Assembly (NCBI GenBank): GCA_029959085.1
Contig: JARWIR010000218.1
Span: forward strand, 78,790 to 142,789
Reading direction: 5' to 3'
DNA from: Nemophila menziesii
Taxonomy: Eukaryota; Streptophyta; Magnoliopsida; Boraginales; Hydrophyllaceae
DNA length: 64,000 bases
Position 1 is the first letter of the stretch, and each line of letters opens with the position of its first letter. Below the pieces are notes generated by a model. The model did no database searches, had not been told where the DNA came from, and worked only from the letters and a program-made list of their open reading frames with translations. Below are positions 46,359 through 59,800 of the stretch, piece by piece. Position numbers and translations under genes: made by a program.

Positions 46359-46927
46359 AAATCCCAGTCGTATTCTGGTTTACAAGCACTTGCACGCCTT
46401 AAAAAGAAAGACGATTCATCTACAGAGGATAAAAAAGCTGTAACCGAAGAGTTACTGGAGAATAAAGTTGTGTTTACTGAGATGGAAGAGTTTGTGTGGG
46501 GCCTACAACTTAACAAAGGTATTTTATATTATATTATATTGTGTATGTATTTATATGTGTGTGTATTTAAATGTGTGTTTTGGTTTTTTCAGAAGGACAA
46601 AAACCAGATAGTGAAGATGTGTTTATGGAAGAAGAAGATGAAGGTGAGGAAGAAAAGAAAGAGGAGAAAAAAGGTGGATGTGAAGAGATTAAAGAAATGG
46701 AGATTGAAGAAATGCTTAAACAAGAGAATGGAGATGAAATTATAGTACCTGATAAAACTATACACGAAGCTTCAGTTGGAAAAGGTTTAGCTGGTGCGCT
46801 TAAACTTTTAAAAGATCGAGGATCTTTAAAAGAAACATTTGAATGGGGAGGACGAAATATGGATAAGAAGAAAAGTAAGCTAGTGGGAATAAATGATCAG
46901 GATGGGAAAAAGGAGATACATATCGGG
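46359..46927 (+). pseudogene. DOT2: SART-1 middle exons (block A), open but orphaned
   Basis: Exon a1 46359-46518 (GLQALARLKKK, NKVVFTEMEEFVWGLQL) and exon a2 46593-46927 join at a phase-1 GT..AG intron without a stop. Exon a2 has an acidic stretch (EEEDEGEEEKKEEKKGG), then VGKGLAGALKLLKDRG, ETFEWGGRNMDKKKSKLVG and DGKKEIHI, well-conserved SART-1 blocks. The frame ends at a TAA within GGGTAATGGATTT, a word that is itself part of S260. In an intact gene these exons precede block B (43584-44129); here they follow it by 2.2 kb. There is no start codon. Confidence 0.88.
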
Positions 46928-46948
46928 TAATGGATTTCGACTACGAAG

Positions 46949-47345
46949 TTTGTTATACTAGCCAAATCTAATACTTAGAGAGTTTTGAACATAAGAGCAC
47001 GATTGTTTATCGGGGTTCGACATGGAGGAATCCTAAAAACAACATATGTGATGCAAACTATCATAGCAGATAATACCATTTATGCCCTACTTTAAACAAA
47101 AAGCCTAAATCCATTACCCAACAAGGCTAGATATGAGATTTTAAGGTGTTTGAACATAGCACGATTGTTTATCGGGGTTCGACGTGGAGGAATCCTAAAA
47201 ACAACATATGTGTTGCAAACTAGCATAGCAGATAATGCCATTTATTCCCTACTCTTACAAAAGAGGCTAAATCCATTACCCAACATGGCAAGATATGGGA
47301 TTTTAAGGGGTTTGAACATAAGAATTCACTCTTCTACGTATCTGC
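46949..47345 (-). repeat. S260 fragments in reverse orientation after SART-1 block A
   Basis: Two partial units on the minus strand, rejoined near 47158 (AGCACGATTGTTTATCGG occurs at 46995 and 47157). The end CACTCTTCTACGTAT at ~47327 is the complement of the ATACGTAGAAGAGTG word found at the array interruption near 6088. Confidence 0.93.
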
Positions 47346-47384
47346 AAGGTTTTTAGTATAAACTATATAGGCTTAATGGGACAA

Positions 47385-48124
47385 CTCAATATACTTATTA
47401 TGGGGAACATTGTATGAAATCATCTCAATATATTAAAAGTTAAAGTTGTTGTTTAAGTTAAAGGTAGTTGAATGTAGTTGAATGAACAAACTAAACTAGT
47501 ATCATAGTAGTTAGTTAATCAAAAATGAAATTAAATTACTAGCCAAGGACTTGATGAAACAAACTAATTATAGAGGTTAAAACCGAGTCAATGAATAGGA
47601 ATCCAAAATGACTCTACTATGAAATAGAAACAAAAAAAACTACTACTATACTACTTACTTTAGGGAGAAAAAAGATCCCACCAAAAGAGAGAAACAAATT
47701 TTTTTTTTTTTTTTTTTTTTTGTAGTTGGTGTGATTCGAACCAAGATCAATAGGCAGTGTATAGCTTATGCATGGTCTTTGTGACCATTGTGCTCGAAGA
47801 GCTTTCGATTATGAACTTTACAATCAATATACTTATTATGGGGATCATTGTATGAAATCATCTCAATATATTAAAAGTTAAAGTTGTTGTTTAAGTTAAA
47901 GGTAGTTGAATGAACAAACTAAACTAGTATCATAGTAGTTAGTTAATCAAAAATGAAATTAAATTACTAGCCAAGGACTTGATGAAACAAACTAATTATA
48001 GAGGTTAAAACCGAGTCAATGAATAGGAATCCAAAATGACTTTACTATGAAATAGAAACAAAAAAAAAACTACTACTATACTACTTACTTTAGGGAGAAA
48101 AAAGATCCCACCAAAAGAGAGAAA

Positions 48125-48167
<43 letters not shown>

Positions 48168-50340
48168 TAGTTGGTGTGATTTGAACCAAGATCAATAGGC
48201 AGTGTATAGCTTATGCATGGTCTTTGTGACAATTGTGCTCGAAAAGCTTTCGATTATGAACTTTACAATCAATATACTTATTATGGGGATCATTGTATGA
48301 AATCATCTCAATATATTAAAAGTTAAAGTTGTTGTTTAAGTTAAAAGTAGTTGAATGTAGTTGAATGAACAAACTAAACTAGTATCATAGTAGTTAGTTA
48401 ATCAAAAATGAAATTAAATTACTAGCCAAGGACTTGATGAAACAAACTAATTATAGAGGTTAAAACCGAGTCAATGAATAGGAATCCAAAATGACTCTAC
48501 TATGAAATAGAAACAAAAAAAAAACTACTACTATACTACTTACTTTAGGGAGAAAAAAGATCCCACCAAAAGAGAGAAACAAATTTTTTTTTTTTTTTTT
48601 TTTTTTTTGTAGTTGGTGTGATTCGAACCAAAATCAATAGGCAGTGTATAGCTTATGCATGGTCTTTGTGACCATTGTGCTCGAAGATCTTTCAATTATG
48701 AACTTTACAATCAATATACTTATTATGGGGATCATTGTATGAAATCATCTCAATATATTAAAAGTTAAAGTTGTTGTTTAAGTTAAAGGTAGTTGAATGT
48801 AGTTGAATGAACAAACTAAACTAGTATCATAGTAGTTAGTTAATCAAAAATGAAATTAAATTACTAGCCAAGGACTTGATGAAACAAACTAATTATAGAG
48901 GTTAAAACCGAGTCAATGAATAGGAATCCAAAATGACTCTACTATGAAATAGAAACAAAAAAAAACTACTACTATACTACTTACTTTAGGGAGAAAAAAG
49001 ATCCCACCAAAAGAGAGAAACAAATTTTTTTTTTTTTTTTTTTTTTTTTTGTAGTTGGTGTGATTCGAACCAAGATCAATAGGCAGTGTATAGCTTATGC
49101 ATGGTCTTTGTGACCATTGTGCTCGAAGAGCTTTTGATTATGAACTTTACAATCAATATACTTATTATGGGGAACATTGTATGAAATCATCTCAATATAT
49201 TAAAAGTTAAAGTTGTTGTTTAAGTTAAAGGTAGTTGAATGTAGTTGAATGAACAAACTAAACTAGTATCATAGTAGTTAGTTAATCAAAAATGAAATTA
49301 AATTATTAGCCAAGGACTTGATGAAACAAACTACTTATAGAGGTTAAAACCGAGTCAATGAATAGGAATCCAAAATGACTCTACTATGAAATAGAAACAA
49401 AAAAAAACTACTACTATACTACTTACTTTAGGGAGAAAAAAGATCCCACCAAAAGAGAGAAACAATTTTTTTTTTTTTTTTTTTTTTTGTAGTTGGTGTG
49501 ATTCGAACCAAGATCAATAGGCAGTGTATAGCTTATGCATGGTCTTTGTGACCATTGTGCTCGAAGAGCTTTCGATTATGAACTTTACAATCAATATACT
49601 TATTATGGGGATCATTGTATGAAATCATCTCAATATATTAAAAGTTAAAGTTGTTGTTTAAGTTAAAGGTAGTTGAATGTAGTTGAATGAACAAACTAAA
49701 CTAGTATCATAGTAGTTAGTTAATCAAAAATGAAATTAAATTACTAGCCAAGGACTTGATGAAATAAACTAATTATAGAGGTTAAAACCGAGTCAATGAA
49801 TAGGAATCCAAAATGACTCTACTATGAAATAGAAACAAAAAAAAACTACTACTATACTACTTACTTTAGGGAGAAAAAAGATCCCACCAAAAGAGAGAAA
49901 CAAATTTTTTTTTTTTTTTTTTTTTTTGTAGTTGGTGTGATTCGAACCAAGATCAATAGGCAGTGTATAGCTTATGCATGGTCTTTGTGACCATTGTGCT
50001 CGAAGAGCTTTCGATTATGAACTTGACAATCAATATACTTATTATGGGGATCATTGTATGAAATCATCTCAATATATTAAAGGTTAAAGTTGTTGTTTAA
50101 GTTAAAGGTAGTTGAATGTAGTTGAATGAACAAACTAAACTAGTATCATAGTAGTTAGTTAATCAAAAATGAAATTAAATTACTAGCCAAGGACTTGATG
50201 AAACAAACTAATTATAGAGGTTAAAACCGAGTCAATGAATAGGAATCCAAAATGACTCTACTATGAAATAGAAACAAAAAAAAAACTACTACTATACTAC
50301 TAACTTTAGGGAGAAAAAAGATCCCACCAAAAGAGAGAAA

Positions 50341-50382
<42 letters not shown>

Positions 50383-50893
50383 TAGTTGGTGTGATTCGAA
50401 GCAAGATCAATAGGCAGTGTATAGCTTATGCATGGTCTTTGTGACAATTGTGCTCGAAGAGCTTTCGATTATGAACTTTACAATCAATATACTTATTATG
50501 GGGATCATTGTATGAAATCATCTCAATATATTAAAAGTTAAAGTTGTTGTTTAAGTTAAAGGTAGTTGAATGAACAAACTAAACTAGTATCATAGTAGTT
50601 AGTTAATCAAAAATGAAATTAAATTACTAGCCAAGGACTTGATGAAACAAACTAATTATAGAGGTTAAAACCGAGTCAATGAATAGGAATCCAAAATGAC
50701 TCTACTATGAAATAGAAACAAAAAAAAACTACTACTATACTACTTACTTTAGGGAGAAAAAAGATCCCACCAAAAGAGAGAAGCAAATTTTTTTTTTTTT
50801 TTTTTTTTGTAGTTGGTGTGATTCGAACCGAGACCAATAGGCAGTGTATAGCTTATGCATGGTCTTTGTGACCATTGTGCTCGAAGAGCTTTC
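47385..50893. repeat. U430 tandem array 3, eight units
   Basis: The landmark GTAGTTGGTGTGATT occurs at 47722, 48167, 48609, 49051, 49489, 49928, 50383 and 50809, spacings 426-455 bp. Most of the variation lies in the T-run (about 18-45 T). Units are more alike here than in array 1, so this array is younger or better homogenised. It ends inside the minus-strand SINE (CTCGAAGAGCTTTCGA) and passes straight into S112. Confidence 0.95.
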
Positions 50894-53800
50894 GACATTT
50901 TCCCCATACGTAGTTCTCGTTATTATGTTCAAAACCCCTTAAGATGTCAGACCTATTTACGACGAGTAATGGATTAAGGCTATTAGATTAGAGTAGGGCA
51001 TAACTAACATTTTCACCATACGTAGTTCTCGTTATTATGTTCAAAACCCCTTAAGATGTCAGAACTATTTACGACGAGTAATGGATTAAGGCTATTAGAT
51101 TAGAGTAGGGCATAACTAACATTTTCACCATACGTAGTTCTCGTTATTATGTTCAAAACCCCTTAAGATGTCAGACCTATTTACGACGAGTAATGGATTA
51201 CGGCTATTAGATTAGAGTAGGGCATAACTAACATTTTCACCATACGTAGTTCTCGTTATTATGTTCAAAACCCCTTAAGATGTCAGACTTATTTACGACG
51301 AGTAATGGATTAAGGCTATTAGATTAGAGTAGGGCATAACTAACATTTTCACCATACGTAGTTCTCGTTATTATGTTCAAAACCCCTTAAGATGTCAGAC
51401 CTATTTACGATGAGTAATGGACTAAGGCTATTAGATTAGAGTAGGGCATAACTAACATTTTCACCATACGTAGTTCTCGTTATTATGTTCAAAACCCCTT
51501 AAGATGTCAGACCTATTTACAACGAGTAATGTATTAAGGCTATTAGATTAGAGTAGGGCATACTAACATTTTCACCATACGTAGTTCTCGTTATTATGTA
51601 CAAAACCCCTTAAGATGTCAGACCTATTTACGGCGAGTAATGGACTAAGGCTATTAGATTAGAGTAGGGCATAACTAACATTTTCACCATACGTAGTTCT
51701 CGTTATTATGTTCAAAACCCCTTAAGATGTCAGACCTATTTACGACGAGTAATGGACTAAGGCTATTAGATTAGAGTAGGGCATAACTAACATTTTCACC
51801 ATACGTAGTTCTCGTTATTATGTTCAAAACCCCTTACCATACGTAGTTCTCGTTATTATGTTCAAAACCCCTTAAGATGTCAGACCTATTTACGACGAGT
51901 AATGGACTAAGGCTATTAGATTAGAGTAGGGCATAACTAACATTTTCACCATACGTAGTTCTCGTTATTATGTTCAAAACCCCTTAAGATGTCAGACCTA
52001 TTTACGACGAGTAATGGAATAAGGCTATTAGATTAGAGTAGGGCATAACTAACATTTTCACCATACGTAGTTCTCGTTATTATTTTCAAAACCCCTTAAG
52101 ATGTCAGACCTATTTACGACGAGTAATGGATTAAGGCTATTAGATTAGAGTAGGGCATAACTAACATTTTCACCATACGTAGTTCTCGTTATTATGTTCA
52201 AAACCCCTTAAGATGTCAGACCTATTTACGACGAGTAATGGACTAAGGCTATTAGATTAGAGTAGGGCATAACTAACATTTTCACCATACGTAGTTCTCG
52301 TTATTATGTTCAAAACCCCTTAAGATGTCAGACCTATTTACGACGACTAATGGACTAAGGCTATTAGATTAGAGTAGGGCATAGCTAACATTTTCACCAT
52401 ACGTAGTTCTCGTTATTATGTTCAAAACCCCTTAAGATGTCAGACTTATTTACGACGAGTAATGGATTAAGGCTATTAGATTAGAGTAGGGCATAATTAA
52501 CATTTTCACCATACGTAGTTCTCGTTATTATGTTCAAAACCCCTTAAGATATCAGACCTATTTACGACGAGTAATGGACTAAGGCTATTAGATTAGAGTA
52601 GGGCATAACTAACATTTTCACCATACGTAGTTCTCGTTATTATGTTCAAAACCCCTTAAGATGTCAGACCTATTTACAACGAGTAATGGATTAAGGCTAT
52701 TAGATTAGAGTAGGGCATACTAACATTTTCACCATACGTAGTTCTCGTTATTATGTACAAAACCCCTTAAGATGTCAGACCTATTTACGGCGAGTAATGG
52801 ACTAAGGCTATTAGATTAGAGTAGGACATAACTAACATTTTCACCATACGTAGTTCTCGTTATTATGTTCAAAACCCCTTAAGATGTCAGACCTATTTAC
52901 GACGAGTAATGGACTAAGGCTATTAGATTAGAGTAGGGCATAACTAACATTTTCACCATACGTAGTTCTCGTTATTATGTTCAAAACCCCTTACCATACG
53001 TAGTTCTCGTTATTATGTTCAAAACCCCTTAAGATGTCAGACCTATTTACGACGAGTAATGGACTAAGGCTATTAGATTAGAGTAGGGCATAACTAACAT
53101 TTTCACCATACGTAGTTCTCGTTATTATGTTCAAAACCCCTTAAGATGTCAGACCTATTTACGACAAGTAATGGAATAAGGTTATTAGATTAGAGTAGGG
53201 CATAACTAACATTTTCACCATACGTAGTTCTCGTTATTATGTTCAAAACCCCTTAAGATGTCAGACCTATTTACGACGAGTAATGGATTAAGGCTATTAG
53301 ATTAGAGTAGGGCATAACTAACATTTTCACCATACGTAGTTCTCGTTATTATGTTCAAAACCCCTTAAGATGTCAGACCTATTTACAACGAGTAATGGAC
53401 TAAGGCTATTAGATTAGAGTACGACATAACTAACATTTTCACCATACGTAGTTCTCGTTATTATGTTCAAAACCCCTTAAGATGTCAGACCTATTTACGA
53501 CGAGTAATGGACTAAGGCTATTAGATTAGAGTAGGGCATAACTAACATTTTCACCATACGTAGTTCTCGTTATTATGTTCAAAACCCCTTACCATACGTA
53601 GTTCTCGTTATTATGTTCAAAACCCTTTAAGATGTCAGACCTATTTACGACGAGTAATGGACTAAGGCTATTAGATTAGAGTAGGGCATAACTAACATTT
53701 TCACCATACGTAGTTCTCGTTATTATGTTCAAAACCCCTTAAGATGTCAGACCTATTTACGACAAGTAATGGAATAAGGTTATTAGATTAGAGTAGGGCA

Positions 53801-56800
53801 TAACTAACATTTTCACCATACGTAGTTCTCGTTATTATGTTCAAAACCCCTTAAGATGTCAGACCTATTTACGACGAGTAATGGATTAAGGCTATTAGAT
53901 TAGAGTAGGGCATAGCTAACATTTTCACCATACGTAGTTCTCGTTATTATGTTCAAAACCCCTTAAGATGTCAGACCTATTTACGACGAGTAATGGACTA
54001 AGGCTATTAGATTAGAGTAGGGCATAACTAACATTTTCACCATACGTAGTTCTCGTTATTATGTTCAAAACCCCTTAAGATGTCAGACCTATTTACGACG
54101 AGTAATGGACTAAGGCTATTAGATTAGAGTAGGGCATAACTAACATTTTCACCATACGTAGTTCTCGTTATTATGTTCAAAACCCCTTAAAATGTCAGAC
54201 TTATTTACGATGAGTAATGGATTAAGGCTATTAGATTAGAGTAGGGCATAACTAACATTTTCACCATACGTAGTTCTCGTTATTATGTTCAAAACCCCTT
54301 AAGATGTCAGACCTATTTACGACGAGTAATGGACTAAGGCTATTAGATTAGAGTAGGGCATAACTAACATTTTCACCATACGTAGTTCTCGTTATTATGT
54401 TCAAAACCCCTTAAGATGTCAGACCTATTTACAACGAGTAATGGATTAAGGCTATTAGATTAGAGTAGGGCATACTAACATTTTCACCATACGTAGTTCT
54501 CGTTATTATGTACAAAACCCCTTAAGATGTCAGACCTATTTACGGCGAGTAATGGACTAAGGCTATTAGATTAGAGTAGGGCATAACTAACATTTTCACC
54601 ATACGTAATTCTCGTTATTATGTTCAAAACCCCTTAAGATGTCAGACCTATTTACGACGAGTAATGGACTAAGACTATTAGATTAGAGTAGGGCATAACT
54701 AACATTTTCACCATACGTAGTTCTCGTTATTATGTTCAAAACCCCTTACCATACGTAGTTCTCGTTATTATGTTCAAAACCCCTTAAGATGTCAGACCTA
54801 TTTACGACGAGTAATGGACTAAGGCTATTAGATTAGAGTAGGGCATAACTAACATTTTCACCATACGTAGTTCTCGTTATTATGTTCAAAACCCCTTAAG
54901 ATGTCAGACCTATTTACGACAAGTAATGGAATAAGGTTATTAGATTAGAGTAGGGCATAACTAACATTTTCACCATACGTAATTCTCGTTATTATGTTCA
55001 AAACCCCTTAAGATGTCAGACCTATTTACGACGACTAATGGACTAAGGCTATTAGATTAGAGTATGGCATAACTAACATTTTCACCATACGTAGTTCTCG
55101 TTATTATGTTTAAAACCCCTTAAGATGTCAGACCTATTTACGACGACTAATGGACTAAGGCTATTAGATTAGAGTATGGCATAACTAACATTTTCACCAT
55201 ACGTAGTTCTCGTTATTATGTTCAAAACCCCTTAAGATGTCAGACCTATTTACGACAAGTAATGGATTAAGGCTATTAGATTAGAGTAGGGCATAACTAA
55301 CATTTTCACCATACGTAGTTCTCGTTATTATGTTCAAAACCCCTTAAGATGTCAGACCTATTTACGACGAGTAATGGATTAAGGCTATTAGATTAGAGTA
55401 GGGCATAACTAACATTTTCACCATACGTAGTTCTCGTTATTATGTTCAAAACCCCTTAAGATGTCAGACCTATTTACGACGAGTAATGGACTAAGGCTAT
55501 TAGATTAGAGTAGGGCATAACTAACATTTTCACCATACGTAGTTCTCGTTATTATGTTCAAAACCCCTTAAGATGTCAGACCTATTTACGACGACTAATG
55601 GATTAAGGCTATTAGATTAGAGTAGGGCATAGCTAACATTTTCACCATACGTAGTTCTCGTTATTATGTTCAAAACCCCTTAAGATGTCAGACTTATTTA
55701 CGACGAGTAATGGATTAAGACTATTAGATTAGAGTAGGGCATAACTAACATTTTCACCATACGTAGTTCTCGTTATTATGTTCAAAACCCCTTAAGATGT
55801 CAGACTTATTTACGACGAGTAATGGATTAAGACTATTAGATTAGAGTAGGGCATAACTAACATTTTCACCATACGTAGTTCTCGTTATTATGTTCAAAAC
55901 CCCTTAAGATGTCAGACCAATTTACGACGAGTAATGGATTAAGGCTATTAGATTAGAGTAGGGCATAACTAACATTTTCACCATACGTAGTTCTCGTTAT
56001 TATGTTCAAAACCCCTTAAGATGTCAGACCTATTTACGACGAGTAATGGACTAAGGCTATTAGATTAGAGTAGGGCATAACTAACATTTTCACCATACGT
56101 AGTTCTCGTTATTATGTTCAAAACCCCTTAAGATGTCAGACCTATTTACGACGAGTAATGGACTAAGGCTATTAGATAAGAGTAGGGCATAACTAACATT
56201 TTCACCATACGTAGTTCTCGTTATTATGTTCAAAACCCTTTAAGATGTCAGACCTATTTACGACGAGTAATGGATTACGGCTATTAGATTAGAGTAGGGC
56301 ATAACTAACATTTTCACCATACGTAGTTCTCGTTATTATGTTCAAAACCCCTTAAGATGTCAGACCTATTTACGACGACTAATGGACTAAGGCTATTAGA
56401 TTAGAGTATGGCATAACTAACATTTTCACCATACGTAGTTCTCGTTATTATGTTCAAAACCCTTAAGATGTCAGACCTATTTACGACGAGTAATGGACTA
56501 AGGCTATTAGATTAGAGTAGGGCATAACTAACATTTTCACCATACGTAGTTCTCGTTATTATGTTCAAAACCCCTTAAGATGTCAGACCTATTTACGACG
56601 ACTAATGGATTAAGGCTATTAGATTAGAGTAGGGCATAGCTAACATTTTCACCATACGTAGTTCTCGTTATTATGTTCAAAACCCCTTAAGATGTCAGAC
56701 TTATTTACGACGAGTAATGGATTAAGGCTATTAGATTAGAGTAGGGCATAACTAACATTTTCACCATACGTAGTTCTCGTTATTATGTTCAAAACCCCTT

Positions 56801-59800
56801 AAGATGTCAGACCTATTTACGACGAGTAATGGACTAATAAGGCTATTAGATTAGAGTAGGGCATAACTAACATTTTCACCATACGTAGTTCTCGTTATTA
56901 TGTTCAAAACCCCTTAAGATGTCAGACCTATTTACGACGAGTAATGGACTAAGGCTATTAGATTAGAGTAGGGCATAACTAACATTTTCACCATACGTAG
57001 TTCTCGTTATTATGTTCAAAACCCCTTAAGATGTCAGACTTATTTACGACGAGTAATGGATTAAGGCTATTAGATTAGAGTAGGGCATAATTAACATTTT
57101 CACCATACGTAGTTCTCGTTATTATGTTCAAAACCCCTTAAGATGTCAGACCTATTTACGACGAGTAATGGACTAAGGCTATTAGATTAGAGTAGGACAT
57201 AACTAACATTTTCACCATACGTAGTTCTCGTTATTATGTTCAAAACCCCTTAAGATGTCAGACCTATTTACAACGAGTAATGGATTAAGGCTATTAGATT
57301 AGAGTAGGGCATACTAACATTTTCACCATACGTAGTTCTCGTTATTATGTACAAAACCCCTTAAGATGTCAGACCTATTTACGGCGAGTAATGGACTAAG
57401 GCTATTAGATTAGAGTAGGACATAACTAACATTTTCACCATACGTAGTTCTTGTTATTATGTTCAAAACCCCTTAAGATGTCAGACCTATTTACGACGAG
57501 TAATGGACTAAGGCTATTAGATTAGAGTAGGGCATAACTAACATTTTCACCATACGTAGTTCTCGTTATTATGTTCAAAACCCCTTACCATACGTAGTTC
57601 TCGTTATTATGTTCAAAACCCTTTAAGATGTCAGACCTATTTACGACGAGTAATGGACTAAGGCTATTAGATTAGAGTAGGGCATAACTAACATTTTCAC
57701 CATACGTAGTTCTCGTTATTATGTTCAAAACCCCTTAAGATGTCAGACCTATTTACGACAAGTAATGGAATAAGGTTATTAGATTAGAGTAGGGCATAAC
57801 TAACATTTTCACCATACGTAGTTCTCGTTATTATGTTCAAAACCCCTTAAGATGTCAGACCTATTTACGACGAGTAATGGATTAAGGCTATTAGATTAGA
57901 GTAGGGCATAACTAACATTTTCACCATACGTAGTTCTCGTTATTATGTTCAAAACCCCTTAAGATGTCAGACCTATTTACAACGAGTAATGGACTAAGGC
58001 TATTAGATTAGAGTACGACATAACTAACATTTTCACCATACGTAGTTCTCGTTATTATGTTCAAAACCCCTTAAGATGTCAGACCTATTTACGACGAGTA
58101 ATGGACTAAGGCTATTAGATTAGAGTAGGGCATAACTAACATTTTCACCATACGTAGTTCTCGTTATTATGTTCAAAACCCCTTACCATACGTAGTTCTC
58201 GTTATTATGTTCAAAACCCCTTAAGATGTCAGACCTATTTACGACGAGTAATGGACTAAGGCTATTAGATTAGAGTAGGGCATAACTAACATTTTCACCA
58301 TACGTAGTTCTCGTTATTATGTTCAAAACCCCTTAAGATGTCAGACCTATTTACGACAAGTAATGGAATAAGGTTATTAGATTAGAGTAGGGCATAACTA
58401 ACATTTTCACCATACGTAGTTCTCGTTATTATGTTCAAAACCCCTTAAGATGTCAGACCTATTTACGACGAGTAATGGATTAAGGCTATTAGATTAGAGT
58501 AGGGCATAACTAACATTTTCACCATACGTAGTTCTCGTTATTATGTTCAAAACCCCTTAAGATGTCAGACCTATTTACGACGAGTAATGGATTAAGGCTA
58601 TTAGATTAGAGTAGGGCATAACTAACATTTTCACCATACGTAGTTCTCGTTATTATGTTCAAAACCCCTTAAGATGTCAGACCTATTTACGACGACTAAT
58701 GGATTAAGGCTATTAGATTAGAGTAGGGCATAGCTAACATTTTCACCATACGTAGTTCTCGTTATTATGTTCAAAACCCCTTAAGATGTCAGACCTATTT
58801 ACGACGAGTAATGGACTAAGGCTATTAGATTAGAGTAGGGCATAACTAACATTTTCACCATACGTAGTTCTCGTTATTATGTTCAAAACCCCTTAAGATG
58901 TCAGACCTATTTACGACGAGTAATGGATTAAGGCTATTAGATTAGAGTAGGGCATAACTAACATTTTCACCATACGTAGTTCTCGTTATTATGTTCAAAA
59001 CCCCTTAAGATAACAGACCTATTTACGACGAGTAATGGACTAAGGCTATTAGATTAGAGTAGGGCATAACTAACATTTTCACCATACGTAGTTCTCGTTA
59101 TTATGTTCAAAACCCCTTAAGATGTCAGACCTATTTACGACGAGTAATGGACTAAGGCAAATAGCTAAGAGTAGGGCATAACTAACATTTTCACCATACG
59201 TAGTTCTCGTTATTATGTTCAAAACCTTTAAGATGTCAGACCTATTTACGACGAGTAATGGATTACGGCTATTAGATTAGAGTAGGGCATAACTAACATT
59301 TTCACCATACGTAGTTCTCGTTATTATGTTCAAAACCCCTTAAGATGTCAGACCTATTTACGACGAGTAATGGATTAAGGCTATTAGATTAGAGTAGGGC
59401 ATAACTAACATTTTCACCATACGTAGTTCTCGTTATTATGTTCAAAACCCCTTAAGATGTCAGACCTATTTACGACGAGTAATGGAATAAGGTTATTAGA
59501 TTAGAGTAGGGCATAACTAACATTTTCACCATACGTAGTTCTCGTTATTATGTTCAAAACCCCTTAAGATGTCAGACCTATTTACGACGAGTAATGGATT
59601 AAGGCTATTAGATTAGAGTAGGGCATAACTAACATTTTCACCATACGTAGTTCTCGTTATTATGTTCAAATCCCATTAAGATGTCAGACCTATTTACGAC
59701 GAGTAATGGACTAAGGCTATTAGATTAGAGTAGGGCATAACTAACATTTTCACCATACGTAGTTCTCGTTATTATGTTCAAAACCCCTTAAGATGTCAGA

